From Apostichopus japonicus (lineage: Eukaryota > Echinodermata > Holothuroidea > Aspidochirotida > Stichopodidae), in contig NC_092582.1 of assembly GCF_037975245.1 (NCBI RefSeq), positions 23,775,577 through 23,839,576 of the forward strand: DNA of 64,000 bases. Reading direction: 5' to 3'. The position numbers and the translations under genes are program-made. The notes below the pieces were generated by a model that worked only from the letters and a program-made list of their open reading frames with translations, did not search any database and was not told the origin of the DNA. Within the stretch, counting starts at the first letter, position 1, and every line of letters starts with the position of its first letter. This document shows positions 29,601-44,600 of this stretch, piece by piece.

Positions 29601-32600
29601 ACTAACAGGTGTAAATTCTATATACACTGCCATAAAGAATTCCATAGTGCCCAAAGATGAGGACATGGATGAAGCATGCATTAAGGAAATCCTCAAAGTA
29701 TACAAAAAGTCTGTTGTCATGTTATTTGACAGTTATGACGAGTATCCTGACAAGAATGAAACCGAAACAGATATCTTCTCCATCATTGAGATGAAAATGT
29801 TTCTAGATATTCTTGTCATCATACTTACCAGGACATTGATCCTCCCGCCTAACTTACACCCCGAAACAAAACGAATCAGATTAACAGGGTTTGGGGTGGC
29901 TGAACGTCGAAACTATGTCCTGAAGGCTGTGGCTGATGATGCCCGGTTGGCAGATCGGATCGAAAAGGAGCTTCAGATAAACCCCTTCTTAAGGGATCTC
30001 TGTCAGGTCCCTCTCTTCTCCACTATGGTCGCTCACATAGCACACGAGAGGCCAGAAATCGAGATATTTAGCACAGTAACAAGATTTTTCACTTATGTGA
30101 TCGAATGCGTTCATAATCATATGAAAATCAAGAAAGATGCTAACACTGGGGTGCCTGCTTTTGAAACGGAACTAGCTAAACTGTGCCGCATTGCTTTCGA
30201 TGGCCTCACACAGAAGAACCAGCAGCTGACATGGGAGAAGACATATTTAGTTTCAGAACTTGGACAAGAGTTCTATGATAACTATATTAATCTCGGGATG
30301 TTGGCACAGGAAGTGGTTTTTGACATCCCCAAGGGTCGATATAAGACGGTTGCACGAATATGGCACAAAATCATCTGTGAGTTTTATGCCTCTCATCATC
30401 TGGTTTGGATTCTTAGTGAAGGTAAGTCCTCAGTACCGATACTATTGGTGCCATAATAAGTCATCTCTGATGTGTAAGATAATTAGTAAACTTGAGAGAT
30501 GGAAGTATTTTTCGTATGTCCTCTCATGTGCACAAACAAACAGCTTATGCTCCTCGTACCCCACCCCACAGTGTCTGCTGTAAATTAACATTCATACAAC
30601 ACGCGCGACAATGTAAGCAAATAGAGAGTGATATTTTACCACTCACCCGGTTCAACCTAAGAAAGAATTGGGTTTTGATCTTTTTATATTTTTGTTTGTT
30701 GTATTTGAAGGCAAGAGAGACTTAAGGTAGAGATACCTCCAGGAACACCAAGGCAATGTCAGATAAAGCAGACTACACTGGATTTTCAAACGAATTGTAC
30801 ACATCTGGGTAATCTAGGATGGACATGAGTTCTTATATTGCTGTGAATGTATAACCATATCAAACACTTTGACTTTTCTATTTATTAAAAACCACGTTAT
30901 TCAGCCTTTTAACTTGATTTTTGCGCGTCAGTAATATAAACTCATCCCCACATATTGTTAAATGCCTTTCCTGTTGTTAAAGTTGATTGCTTCGTAAACT
31001 TATAAGATCAAAACTAAGCAAGTAAATAGATAAACCAGATCCTCATCACATTTTATATCACAAAGATATGATATATTAAAGTTGTTAATATTTTGCATCT
31101 GGCAACAGTACAATTATAAATATCATCAAGGCAACGCTGCTGAAAATATCTTTCTTTTATTTATAATTTTTCAATCATTTATCGAAAAAGCCATGTAGTA
31201 TTAGCCTTTAAATCGTATTTTTACCTTAAAATGAGTAGTAGCATTGACAGTCATGATTCCGTGTTCCTTTTAGTGTTCGATTATTCGTTAAGTCATCCTA
31301 ATCCAAAATTATTAAAAGTGAAGCGTTTGATATCTCATCTCACAAAGATTTCATAGATGACCTGGTCGACTAACACAATAACAATACATCACACACCGTG
31401 ACTTTCTTCATCCTAGGCAACTTTAGTTTGCAAGGATAGAGACAAGAACACAAACTAATAAATAACATTTAATGGAATCTGTTATTTGGTAGCATTGTAA
31501 GAGTGAATCATGTGATACATCAGTCAAAACCTAATATCAGGAAAAACTTAAATATTATTTTCATGACCCAATAAAACTAGATCATCCTCTGCAAATTCTG
31601 TCTTTTCCCTGTAATTGTTTTTCAAAGTAAATTTAACATTTCGAGGGTAATATGCTGTGAAGTATTTGTCAAAACTTTTACCAATTCTAGCAGAGAACTA
31701 TAGATCAGCAACATTGATGACCCTAACTCACGTGATGTCAATAGTATAATACATTATGCACAATTATTTCCATAATAATTTGCATAGTAATCCATTACTG
31801 AAAAAGGCACTTAAGGTCGTACTCCATATTAATAAACAAGCACTAACTGTAAACAATTCTAGTCTTAAAACACTCTGTCTAGAGCCTGAAACAGGATGTC
31901 CTGTTTACATAGTAATACCATGTTCAGGCCATACCACTCCAAATTGGAATGTTACTTTCAAATAACATTTCATATGCTGTTATCTCAAGAAGCCAACTAT
32001 GCATGCACAGTACCGCAGGTTATGCTACAGTATTGATAGTATATGTACCACCAACCACAATATCAGCCGGGACATTGTAGGAATAGGAGTGTTTTGCTCT
32101 CCAAGCATCTTTTAATGGAGTTTGTAAGTTTCTTGGACTGTGGAATCAAGGAAAAGACAGTGTTAAATTTGATTCAATTACTTAAGTGAAATGAAAATCA
32201 GAATCTAAAGGCCAGAAAATTCCTATACAGAGCACACCAAAACTTTGAATGAAATGATATATCAAGAATGAAGTATTTTTGTATCAGCATGAATGACTTA
32301 CCCTAGGCTATCAATCTGAATGCCAATGGCACCGCTTAAAAACTCAGTGTACTGTTGTAATAAATGATAATTTAAATCTTAACCAGGAATGCAAAAAGCA
32401 TTGATGTTTAGATTACATGCAACAAGCTGCTCCTTCAAATATGATGATTCCATTCTTTTACAGATATATATCTTACAAGTTTCCACAGTTTGCTCTCTGT
32501 TTCACTGACATGAAAGGACCATTGAAGATCACTAACTGGAACATAGTAATGTATATCAGTAATACATCCACTCAGACATTTCCTTATTGATGACAATATT

Positions 32601-35600
32601 ATCAACACTTGACCAAAACAATGTAAGGTCTGTTAGAGGATGTTACAAAATTGACTAGTTGAGAGAAATACATCCAGTTTTACGTTTTCATTGTAATATC
32701 TACGAAATGAGCTATGACTTTTATTTCTGTGTTGTTTAATGTGTCCCTTCACAAACTGAATTGCTAAGATCAAGATTACTGACAATGTGAGCAAGCATCT
32801 ACCAGAGATGCATATTTGACTCATTCTTCCTTTTGGCTGCAAATAACTTAATATAACCTTTGACCCCAATTGACCCTACCTTTGATTATTGAAGTCCTCA
32901 CAGGGCAACAACTTGGCCAAGTAGTATAAGCAATGGGACCACTGTGGTAAACCAGTCAGATCTACTGACCTACATTATATTGAGTAATGATGATGATATC
33001 ACTCACTACATTGCATATGGCTTCTTTTGGTAAGCCATCCTGTTCTGTGCTAATACCTAAAATGAAACACTGAAGCATGTAATGAAGTTAGGTATAGGGT
33101 TGGAAACCTAAATTCTGAATATTTTCCCTTACCTAACACGAATATATTCGATAAGTATTCAAAGATTTCCTTAGTATTCAGAAAATCTACCATATAACAC
33201 ACAGTACAAATAAGTATTCCAATACTAATACGAATAAATATAAGCCTTCGTCAGAGCCGAATTATGTAAATGAGTTAAGTATTCGAATACCTGTTAGGTA
33301 TTCGAATAGGTATTCGAATAGCTATTCAAATAGGTATTCGAGTAGCTTTTGGAATAGCTATTTGAATACTTAGCTCATTTACATATAAGTATTCGCTCAT
33401 TTAAATAATTCGGCTCTGACGAATACTTATAGTTATTCGAATACTTATTCGCTAGTATTCGAATACTTGTATGCTAATTAGTTATGTTATGAAGGCTTAA
33501 CAGGTTTCTGAATACTTACTTGAATACTTATTGAATACTTGTATGCTAATTAGTTCCAAGTAAGGAGAGTTAGGAATTTGGCCAGCTTGTTGTCCTAGCT
33601 TGTTGATTAAATCTGATATTAAAAGTTGAATAACATTCACAAGGAATAAATATCTATTTGAAATGGAGTATTAAGCACAGAATACTAAAACAGTAGGTCT
33701 TATGAATATGATGGATGAAATTTTGGAAACGCTTCAGCTTTTAAATCCTCCGCGGTATATTTCAAATATTTTTGCGCTGTTCAAAGTGTAAGGGTGTTAG
33801 CCACTGAAAATAAATGTTTGTTCTTGATCAGAGAACTCTGGGTTTGGTGGGAAGACCAAACACAGAGCAGATACATCAAAACTGGAAAACTCAACCGGAT
33901 TGGATCAAAAGAAATTATAATTATGAATAACAAACAATATTCAGCTGATATGGGCCCAGTCAAAGAATTAAATAAAATAACTTACAGTCGTGAGGTCACA
34001 CCCAAATGTTAAAGTAAATACACTAAATTTAAAAGTCTGTTCTGGTGAGTTGGCCTGCTGGTGACATCAAGTATTCTACGACATCATATCTTCCACGACA
34101 TCAGATATTCCACAACATCAGAAATAGTTGAACACAATAAATGGTATTATGAATGTCCGATCCCAACAAAGTATTATCCTTCAATTTATAAGCAATGGTG
34201 TCGCAGGGTATGCTTCAGTAAAATAATGTCAATATCCTCTGTAGTGAAATCATGTCCTTTATAAGAAATAGTGTCCCGGAATATACTTTATTGTAAAATA
34301 ATATCCTTTATAATAAAATAGTGTCCCAGACTGTCCATTGAATATCACAACTTCCATAAAATGATAGGGACCACAGTAACTTGAACTATGTAAATTAAGG
34401 TTTAAAACAAACTATCCAGCCATTAAAACTATCTTTCTCTTCTTTTGCAACTGCCTTGCTCAGATACTTATAGCCAACTGCCTAACTCCTTCTACCCCTC
34501 ACAAAACTCCCTTTGTTACTAAAATATACACACACAGACCCCATTTCCTGTGAAAGCTAATTTCCAGGAAGAACAAGATAGTTGCCTAGCAACCTAGAAG
34601 AGGTAGAAGTGTAGAGGTTTTAATCCACAAGACAACATACAAATATACTGTACAAATGTATAGCCCCTCTGTTCAGTGAGCACTGCACAATGCACCTAAT
34701 AAACAAGTAAAACTATGGTACAAAACAAAACTTGCTCTAGAGCTGACCATCTTACAAAAGGAAATAAGTATTTGAATAGGCATTCAATGAAATAGGTGTT
34801 CGAATACTTATTGGAATAGCTATATTTAGCATTCTCTAAGCATTCGAAGGAAAGAAGTATTCGAATACCTATTGGAATAGTTATTTTAAGTATTCGATTA
34901 GTTATTCTAAAGTCTGAATGCTTAAATTTTTGAAATACCAACTGTATAGCTATTCAAATACTTAGCGAATACTTAATAGTTATTCGTGTTGGGTAAGGGT
35001 TGGCTTCAAAGAATAAAACATTAATTGTTGACATATTTGTCTGAGTTTCTGTCAGGCACAGTGTATCCTACAATGAACATCAGATGGACCATTAATAATA
35101 TCTGTCATTCTGTCTTCATTGTTTCTGCTGCCTAGCACAAATATTGAACTTGAATCAATCCCTGATTCATGTTTTTAATTACAGTGATATTAATGATGTC
35201 ACAACACCCTAAAACAAAACATCATTGACATACACCATGTGAATGATAGTTTTACAAATAACACTATATACAATGGTTACTGATTAAATTATAGGAAGTG
35301 TTGATGCTACAAATAAGACAATGGTACAGTGACACTATTACAATGTGTCAACACCTTGATCTCATGCCTACAGTAAATTGTACACATTAAAACCCATTCT
35401 GTCTGCTTGGATTTGTAGGAGCGTCTTCAGTAGCGTCATCAATCAATCTGAAGGAAACCTTGAACAGCATCAACCAGCTTGACCTCCAGTATGTCTATCG
35501 CTTTGCATGTGGACTCAACAAGTCAGCAGCAGACATCATCATCAAACACCTGCAGAAGACTGAAGAGGGACGTCAGTTTGCTATTCTTTGCATGCTTGAA

Positions 35601-38600
35601 CAAGAAGAAAAGTCAGACCAATATCAGCAGTCAGTTAAGGACTTGGTGTCAAGTAACATTTTCATAAGCTCAATTGATGCCAAATTGTTACAGAGGTCTA
35701 CCATACAAGTCCTTGAAGTTGCATCAGCTAAGCAGGTAATTTTCAACTTGTATATTGATACTCTCAACACACTAGAACGAGTTCTTATTTTGGTTTAATT
35801 TATTCATTATTTGTGACTCAACTTTGCTACCCACATTGTTTAGATTATATTACAATAGCTCATTGCAATTATCAGGCCAACTTTTTTGTAATTATTCATT
35901 TGGGTTGTGATGTTCATTCTCATTGTGGATAGACAACAAACTTACTAACTAATTAATTTTCCTTCCTGAATGCCAGTGAAACTCTCAATATCTTAGTCGG
36001 AAATGTAACAAATATGGCACCACATAAATCAACTTTACCCAACAGTATGCATGCACATAACACCTATTATTTAGTGTGGACAATTGCCTCATTGTCTAAA
36101 TGTAGCAGCAATGATTTGATAATAACAAGAGCCCAAGGGCACTATGGTTCGTTGCTTGTAAGGAATATTCACAAGGCGAGTAGCACTGTCCTAAAATTGT
36201 TATGTGGTCCGATGTACACCGACAATATTATTGCCAAATATATCACAAATCCACCGTTGGTCCTTTTGAGAACCTGTTGAGGACCAGGTGTCTGATATGA
36301 GCATGAGTTGGCTCTTTTTACAGAACTCACAGAATCATCCAAACTGTACTTATTAAGAATTTTAACAAAACCAAACAAAAACTTGATTTCTAATAACTTA
36401 GCACACAAAGGTGCAGAGGAGTTAACTTATGGAAATTTAGATCGGAATATGTCCAAGAAAATTCAAAGAATCGACTTGAAAGAAACTGTAGAGGTCACTA
36501 GAGGTCAACCTGAGGTCAAAGGTCACCCAAATGTAGGTCGACTGTTGGATTGCAATAGCGTAACTCCCAACCTTGACGGACATTTTGTTCTCAAGTTATT
36601 GCAAAAATACTAGTTTTTGACCCCTAATTGACCTTTATTGACCTTGGATCACATGACCGTTATTTTTGGAAACGATCCCTTACCCCATTCACAACTACTC
36701 CCAAAATATCAACCATGTCGGACACTGTCAATGGGAGCTATTGCTGTTTTTAATATATGGTTTTTGGTATCTAACTGACCTTTGCGGGCACCAAAAACAA
36801 TAGGGATCTTTTTCTTACTATGGGCTATCCACCCACCAAGTTATATCATGATACATTATTTCCTTTTTGAGATATCGTGTATACACAAGCCAAGAAGCCT
36901 CTTATACACACACACACATACACGCCAAGTTGAATGCATAGGTTCCTTGTTTTGCAAAAAGCAAGGAACCAAAAAGTGATATAAATCATCTTACAAAAAA
37001 GGTAAATGGTTCACAGCTTACCTCGGAAAACACGAAAGCAGGTTCTTTAAATTATCCTCTGTAATATTGTGCTGGTTATTGTATGCTGTTGTGGGTTGAC
37101 TCCTCAGCTTTAATTGAAAAGGAATTAACACAATAAGTACACATGTGTAGCACATTTGTTGCATTGCATTGGGGACGTAACGAATGTGTGAGTGCTCAGG
37201 CCTCATCCATCTAACAAAATTGTGAAAAAGCAAGATCATTTACCAATAAAATAAAGATCTTGACACAATGTTGGGGTCAATATTTGGGAAGTTGACATCG
37301 TGTAGTTTATAATTTATTATTTTCCTTTCAAATCAGCCAGTTGGGACAATTTCCTAATGCTAAGACCTCTCTAAACTGTACTCCAATTTCATGCTCTCAA
37401 AGCACTGGCATGACAGTACAAACAGTTCCTTACCTTGATCTGTTAGAAACATGTTATTCATACTGCTCATACTGACAATATGAGTGCTCTGAAGCGGGAC
37501 ATAACACTACAGTATAGAAAAAAAAATGTCCCCGGCACCTGGGTGTTCAAATAGAAACATACATGCATATGCATATCACTTTCTGATCAGGGCAGTAACT
37601 ATGCATTCCATTGTATTCTTGTTTGGGTCTGGTGGTCTAATATGCATGAATTTGTGCAAGATAAATACACTAAAAGATAATTACTTAAAAGAGCTCTTGC
37701 CTTGATCAGAGGTATGCAGCACAACCCATCACCATTTCAAAAACTGAATGTGGAATATTTAGTTTGTAGAGAAACTCACCCAGAATCTCATCCACAAAGG
37801 AAGTTATGTCATCAGTGATGTTGGCCCGTTTGAATTTTCTTTTCAATTCCTTGAAGGACCTGAACAGAAAAACCGTTGCAATGCAATGTGGAAAACTGTA
37901 TCAACTGGAGGTCAAAGAGAGACTACAAAATAATTCAACTTTACCTTTCACTAGATTTATCAAGGTGAAAATTCTAGAGGCCTGTGATAAGTTTTGTATC
38001 ACTGTAAAGAAGAGTGCTTTACTCAAAGTATCTACTGTATTGTGGCATGTACTCGATGCTATAGTGTTCCGTTAGGACCATTGGAATAGTTCCTGACAGC
38101 ATGCTATCAATGTCTTCCTTTATGGCAATGAGGATCTATGAATATGTATACAGTTATATTCTCAGGCATCACAATTTATTGTTTACTATTGCTGTTTTCA
38201 TCTTTGGGTTTGTTGGACTGACATAGCTAACAGCAAAGACTACAGTATAAACATTATTCAAAGTAATTTTGCTTTAATCATAGAGGTATGTTCTGATTCT
38301 GAGGTATTCAACACAATTAGTTATTACAACACTAGTAGCACTAACTTATGAACTTCATGTTGCATTCAAAGAGTTTCTGAGAAAATCAACAGTTCCTTAT
38401 ACTTGTGATTCCTGTGTAAATAGATCAAATGACATAAAATATCAGGTTATCTTCACATTAAAATTTGACATCACTTTTTGGATGCACTGAAATGGGGAGG
38501 GCAGGGAAGGATAGGACGGAAATGGAGAAACGGTTGTTGCCAGTTTATATTATCAAAGAAAACACTTAGTGGTGACATATGTAACATATAGCAAGTGGAA

Positions 38601-41600
38601 GCACACAGGCTTCAGACAGTGTGATCATAGTAACAAAATCACTGATTAACTTGCTGAGGCAGTTGTGCAGGGTGTTATTAACTCTTACATTATATATAAT
38701 AACACATTCACTTAATACATGTCTCCATTGAAACAGAATGATGGAGAAGTATGTCCCATATTATTATTTTTAAAAATGTCTTAGCCTTGGCAAATCTTGG
38801 GTTTTTATCAAAAGGAAATAATCTCAAGTAGGTACTCCTACTACTGGGAGGAGTTTACAGGCTCGCTTCAAGAAAACTAACCCTATTCAAATAGCTTACT
38901 TCATTGTTGGGATATTAAAGTTGATGATAACTCAAGTTTGAAGGTATATCTAAGGTAAATACTGGGCCAATTGAAGCCCTACTATGTACTGTAGGTTTGG
39001 TCAAGTTTAACTACTTGTGCCAATTCATTCCTTAGTTTGTAACTGAGATACTGTATACCAGTAAGTATAGTCCTCCTTATTACAAACCAGAATTTAGAAG
39101 TTTTCACACTTAGTGTGGGTATGGTACTAACTTAGTTGGGTATGGGTCTCATTTTGTGCAGTGACTCTATTTAATTGTAAGGGGACATGCACTTATGAAC
39201 TAAATTGATTGTTTAAGAGCCTGTCATACATTTTACTGCCTATTATTTGTGGAAGTGAGGCTGACAATACAGAGGAATGTGGCCACACTGTAAAGACATA
39301 TTACTACCTTTCCCTGTCACCCAACACAATGACACCCTGACAAATTGGAAAGTATCAAGCAATCGGAATATGTGTTCTTTAATCAATGATTCATACACGA
39401 AACGAAAAATGGACCCAGTTTATTAAACATATGCACCTCTTTGTGTACATTTAAAATTGGTAAGCAATATAATGTATGGCATACCATGCCTAATATATAG
39501 TGTATGTATGTAAGATTGAGACCTTAATCTTCCCTTTAAGGCTCTTAGGGAGTTTGTTGATCAAGCAAGTCTCTGCTCCACCAGGATTGGGCAGAAACAA
39601 AATCACTTTCTACCCAGACTCGAATCTAATTCTAACTACAACCCAGCTTACCAGTCCTGCTATACACTAATTGTACACTTACCATTACCATCAGCATATT
39701 ATAAACCATTCTGTGCAAGATCCGCATCATGTGACCCCCAAAGATCATCTCAAGACTGATTAATCAACATTTACCTAATGAGGAGATACAGACAAAAGCA
39801 ATAAGACTCAGTTGTCACTAGTTCTATATTCAGAATATTTATCAGAACTAGATGTTTTAATGCAAACAAGAGAGGCCTTTTTTATTGAGTTTGCCTTTTT
39901 AATATTCACTCAACAGTATTTCTATTGCTCACAGATATAAGCTAATGCTAAAATGACTCTGTGCCTTGGTAACATGTTGGTAATCCTATGGATTAGTCTA
40001 AATTAATCAGTACACCCTTCTAGTTTGGTACTTTTAACACAAATCGTGCAGCAAACCAACAAAGTTGTTCATCTTTGTTCACCTTTACTTTGAAGTCAAG
40101 CAAAGTTAGGCCTAATTAGTGGCCTGGATTGCTTTTGTCAAACAATTGGTATATCAGTGTGAAGCAGAGGATGCTCTTAAACATAAATGTTGTTTTTGCT
40201 TTCACAACTGTCCCAGTAACTTCATTTCCACTTTTGCCAATAGACATCAACGTGATGCCCCCCCCCCCCCCCAACTCCCCAAACTTATAACAGAAGTACA
40301 TAACAACTTTATGACCAAAAAGAATACATAATGCATTAAGGATTTCAGATGTCACAACGTGCTGAATCCTTCAAGAACTTGTCATATTGTGTTGAATGAT
40401 CTTCTGTGATAGAATCATAAAGTTTTGCTTGTAATAGTGCAATACTCAATACATATCATTATTCATGCAAAATATTGAATATGATGGGATGGGTGGACCT
40501 TGTCTTAAATTACATAATATCCACTCAACATGGAGACGATGACAATAGAAGTCTATGTTAGTATTAGATGCTCACATTAGAATGAAACTGTTTCATAATG
40601 AAACAATAGATGCCAGATGAACATTCCATTGGTCTGATTTGAAAGATTAGAGATGTACTTGGCTATTATATAGAAATCACATGAAAATTTCCTCCTCTTG
40701 AAACCTACAGTTATGGTACAATTTGTAGAGATGATGCTACAATTAGAGAAACACTGAACAAAAGAGGTCTCCCTCAGTCTACTGAAGACACAACGTTTAG
40801 AAGTATTCTAACTTAGATTGTTCATTGTTCATATGTTACGTCTTGTTTTGCAGTAATTGGAATTAATGGGGGGAGGGGTGCTGGTCTGCTGGATTAGGGA
40901 CTTTCCGGTGGGGACATTTCCCTTGAGGGATCATCTGATAAATTATGTAGTAAAAACATCCACTTAAACACTTGCATTCAAATGGAGGAGGGGAGGATTG
41001 GGTTGATGGGGTAAGAATCAGGTGGTGGACCATGTCATCATTACCCTGTTCTGTAAACTGTACACATTTCTTCCAAGAGCTGTAATCCGGATATGAAACT
41101 GGTAAATCCCTAAAAGGCTGATCTCAGGACTGAATAATGCAAGTTAACCTGATGATGAGAAAAACAAAATGCATTTGGTCATCAGTTATAATTTTATTAT
41201 TCATTTAAATTGTCATCACCCAGTCTGCAAGTAGCAGAATTCTATCATGTAACATTTTCTAACACATAGAAATAACACAGAGCTCTATTATAAATATATG
41301 GTATGCTACTGTAGTTTCAAATAAATTACAAAGTAAACTTAGTAAAAGATGTGGGATGTCTTCTGATATTATCAACTATCTTGATATGATATTTACAACT
41401 CAATTATGATGATAATAACATTGTTAAGAAACTAATGCAAGTAGAATACAAATCTAAAGACTGTACAAGATGAGTTCAAGGTCTCATAATGCCTCCCACA
41501 GTGAATATACATCTCAACTAATACCAAACTGATTGAAATATAAACAATCATTAATCTGAAATTAAGACACACATTGAATCCTCAGTCAAACTTGAAGTAA

Positions 41601-44600
41601 TACCACTAGTAATCCACAGTATGGTTTATATTCAATTGAGAAACAAGAGTTATAATGATGCAGCCATGAAATAGAATGGAACCAAAAGAAAACATGATAA
41701 AGGATTCTGGTCACATAATTTAGGCCCCAATAGTTCACTGTACTGTCTATATGTTGATGAATTTGTAGGATTTCTGAATTGCTGACATTGTACTATCATT
41801 GAGTTAAAGTACATATTTTTCTATCTGCCAGCTTTGATAAATACTGTTATTTCATAACATTTTGTTCTGTGCAGTCCTGCTGTGAGGGGCAGAGGGGGGG
41901 GGGGGGCTCCAGTTGTCAGTTGAGTGCCCATTGACACATGTGATAAAGGATATACTTTACGTTAGGATAAACAAAGTCTTGAAAAAGTTGGCCAGGTGAC
42001 ACAATTGTGCATGGAACTGTGTCTTGCTCTCAATGTTACTGGTTTTGTGTGCACCCTACTTGAATAGTGTTTATTTAGCCTCACATGATGTGATTGTGAA
42101 TAGTAGAACTGGAGTGCGACAGTTTATCAGGATTTTGGAGACAAATATTAAAGAATTAAGGGAGAAGCAAACCCAACCATTAATTTTAGCTGATATGATA
42201 GACCTCATGATAGACCGGGAGCCTAGAGGGTTTGGTTAGCTGGGAAGGTAACCAATTGCTGTGTACATCACAATGTTCACAGTGCATTCCTGTATATGAA
42301 ACCAGATGACTGGCAAACCGGCTGTGGTGGGTGTGGATGGGAGAGCAATTTTAAAGTCACCTAAAAGCTAACCTAGATCAGCTTTCATGGTAACCACATC
42401 AAAGTAAGTACAATGTGTCAGGTATGGCCCCAGGAGCAACAAATGGCCATTGCCAGTAATTATTGGTGGTGGGGTACCCCTGCCAGTGATCAATAGTTGA
42501 CCCCTCACGGCTGACCTAGGTCAGTTCATGAGGTAACCAGTTGAAACCTACTGGAAAATGATGGTTAGGGCTTCAGATACAAGGGATGGGCATTGCCAGT
42601 AATTTTTATTGGTGGGGTACCCCTGCCAGTACACCCCCAAAATGCCCCTCCCCTCATTGACCTAGGTCAGCTCATGAAGTAACCATTTGAAACCTACCGC
42701 AAAATGATAGGTATCACTTCATATGCAAGGGATGGGCATTTCCAGTAATTTATATTAGTGGGGTACCCCTGCCAGTAGACCCCCAAAATGCCCATCCCCT
42801 CATTGACCTAGGTCAGCTCATGAGGTAACCAGTTGAAACCTACCGGAAAATGATAGGTATCACTTCATATGCAAGGGATGGGCATTTCCAGAAATTTATA
42901 TTAGTGGGGTACCCCTGCCAGTAGACCCCCAAAATGCCCCTCCCCTCATTGACCTAGGTCAGCTCATGAGGTAACCAGTTGAAACCTACCGGAAAATGAT
43001 GGGTATCACTTCATATGCAAGGGATGGGCATTTCCAGAAATTTCTATTAGTGGGGTACCCCTGCCAGTAGACCCCCAAAATGCCCCTCCCCTCATTGACC
43101 TAGGTCAGCTCATGAAGTAACCATTTGAAACCTACCGCAAAATGATAGGTATCACTTCATATGCAAGGGATGGGCATTTCCAGTAATTTATATTAGTGGG
43201 GTACCCCTGCCAGTAGACCCCCAAAATGCCCATCCCCTCATTGACCTAGGTCAGCTCATGAGGTAACCAGTTGAAACCTACCGCAAAATGATAGGTATCA
43301 CTTCATATGCAAGGGATGGGCATTTCCAGAAATTTATATTAGTGGGGTACCCCTGCCAGTAGACCCCCAAAATGCCCCTCCCCTCATTGACCTAGGTCAG
43401 CTCATGAGGTAACCAGTTGAAACCTACCGGAAAATGATGGGTATCACTTCATATGCAAGGGATGGGCATTTCCAGAAATTTATATTAGTGGGGTACCCCT
43501 GCCAGTAGACCCCCAAAATGCCCCTCCCCTCATTGACCTAGGTCAGCTCATGAGGTAACCAGTTGAAACCTACCGGAAAATGATAGGTATCACTTCATAT
43601 GCAAGGGATGGGCATTTCCAGAAATTTCTATTAGTGGGGTACCCCTGTCAGTAGACCCCCCAAATGCCCATACCCTCATTGACCTAGGTCAGCTCATGAG
43701 GTAACCAGTTGAAACCTACCGGAAAATGATGGGTATCACTTCATATGCAAGGGATGGGCATTTCCAGAAATTTCTATTAGTGGGGTACCCGTGCCAGGAG
43801 ACCCCCAAAATTGACCTACCCTGTAGGTCAGCTCATGAAGTAACCAGTTGAAACCTACCGGAAAATGATTTGTTGCTCTTGGGGCCATACCTGACACATT
43901 GTACTTACTTAGATGTGGTTACCATGAAAGCTGATCTAGGTTAGCTTTTAGGTGACTTTAAAATTGCTCTCCCAGCCACACCCACCACAGCCGGTTTGCC
44001 AGTCGTCTGGTTTCATATACAGTAATGCACTGTGAACATTTGTGATGTACAAGGCAATTGGTTACCTTCCCAGCTAACCAAATCCTCTGGGCTCCCCCTC
44101 TATGATGATTTGAGATGAATATCAAATGTGGAGTTGATGTGATTTTACTGTCCAATTATATTTCAAATCATATTCCCAATATTTAAGCAAATGCAAATCA
44201 AATAACAAACAAAGTACATTTAAGTTCAAGATTATATCCATAGTTGTGTGACCTACCTAAATTAATCAAGGTTTTTTGTTTTTGTTTGATGGAGTGTCCA
44301 TTACTAATACCTCTAACACATAGTTCAGCAATACAGACTGAGTTGACTTCTTTAATGTTTCTACAGCATTATGGAATATCTAAAATGATATTTCAAGTCT
44401 CGGTTTGAATCTGAAGAAAATAAATACATCAACAGAAGGCATATTTGTAGGTAACCAAACTACTTTCATACAAACTAACAAGTTGCCTTCCAGTCTTACC
44501 ATTCTGGGATTGTCAGGAGTTCCGACTAGACTTTATTCAATTGAGTCTCAGGAAGCAATTTTTATTTCAGTTTGGCAATAGTAAAATGTACCAGAGGGTG

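Noticed and set aside
29338-30456. Single-exon NACHT gene starting at 29338 and ending at 30456
   Set aside because: The frame is open back to a strong acceptor at 29260 and crosses a GTAAGT donor at 30421; the tail after the donor is intron sequence.
42450-43866. CRISPR-like array
   Set aside because: Units are contiguous 146-bp tandem copies without unique spacers, in a eukaryotic intron.
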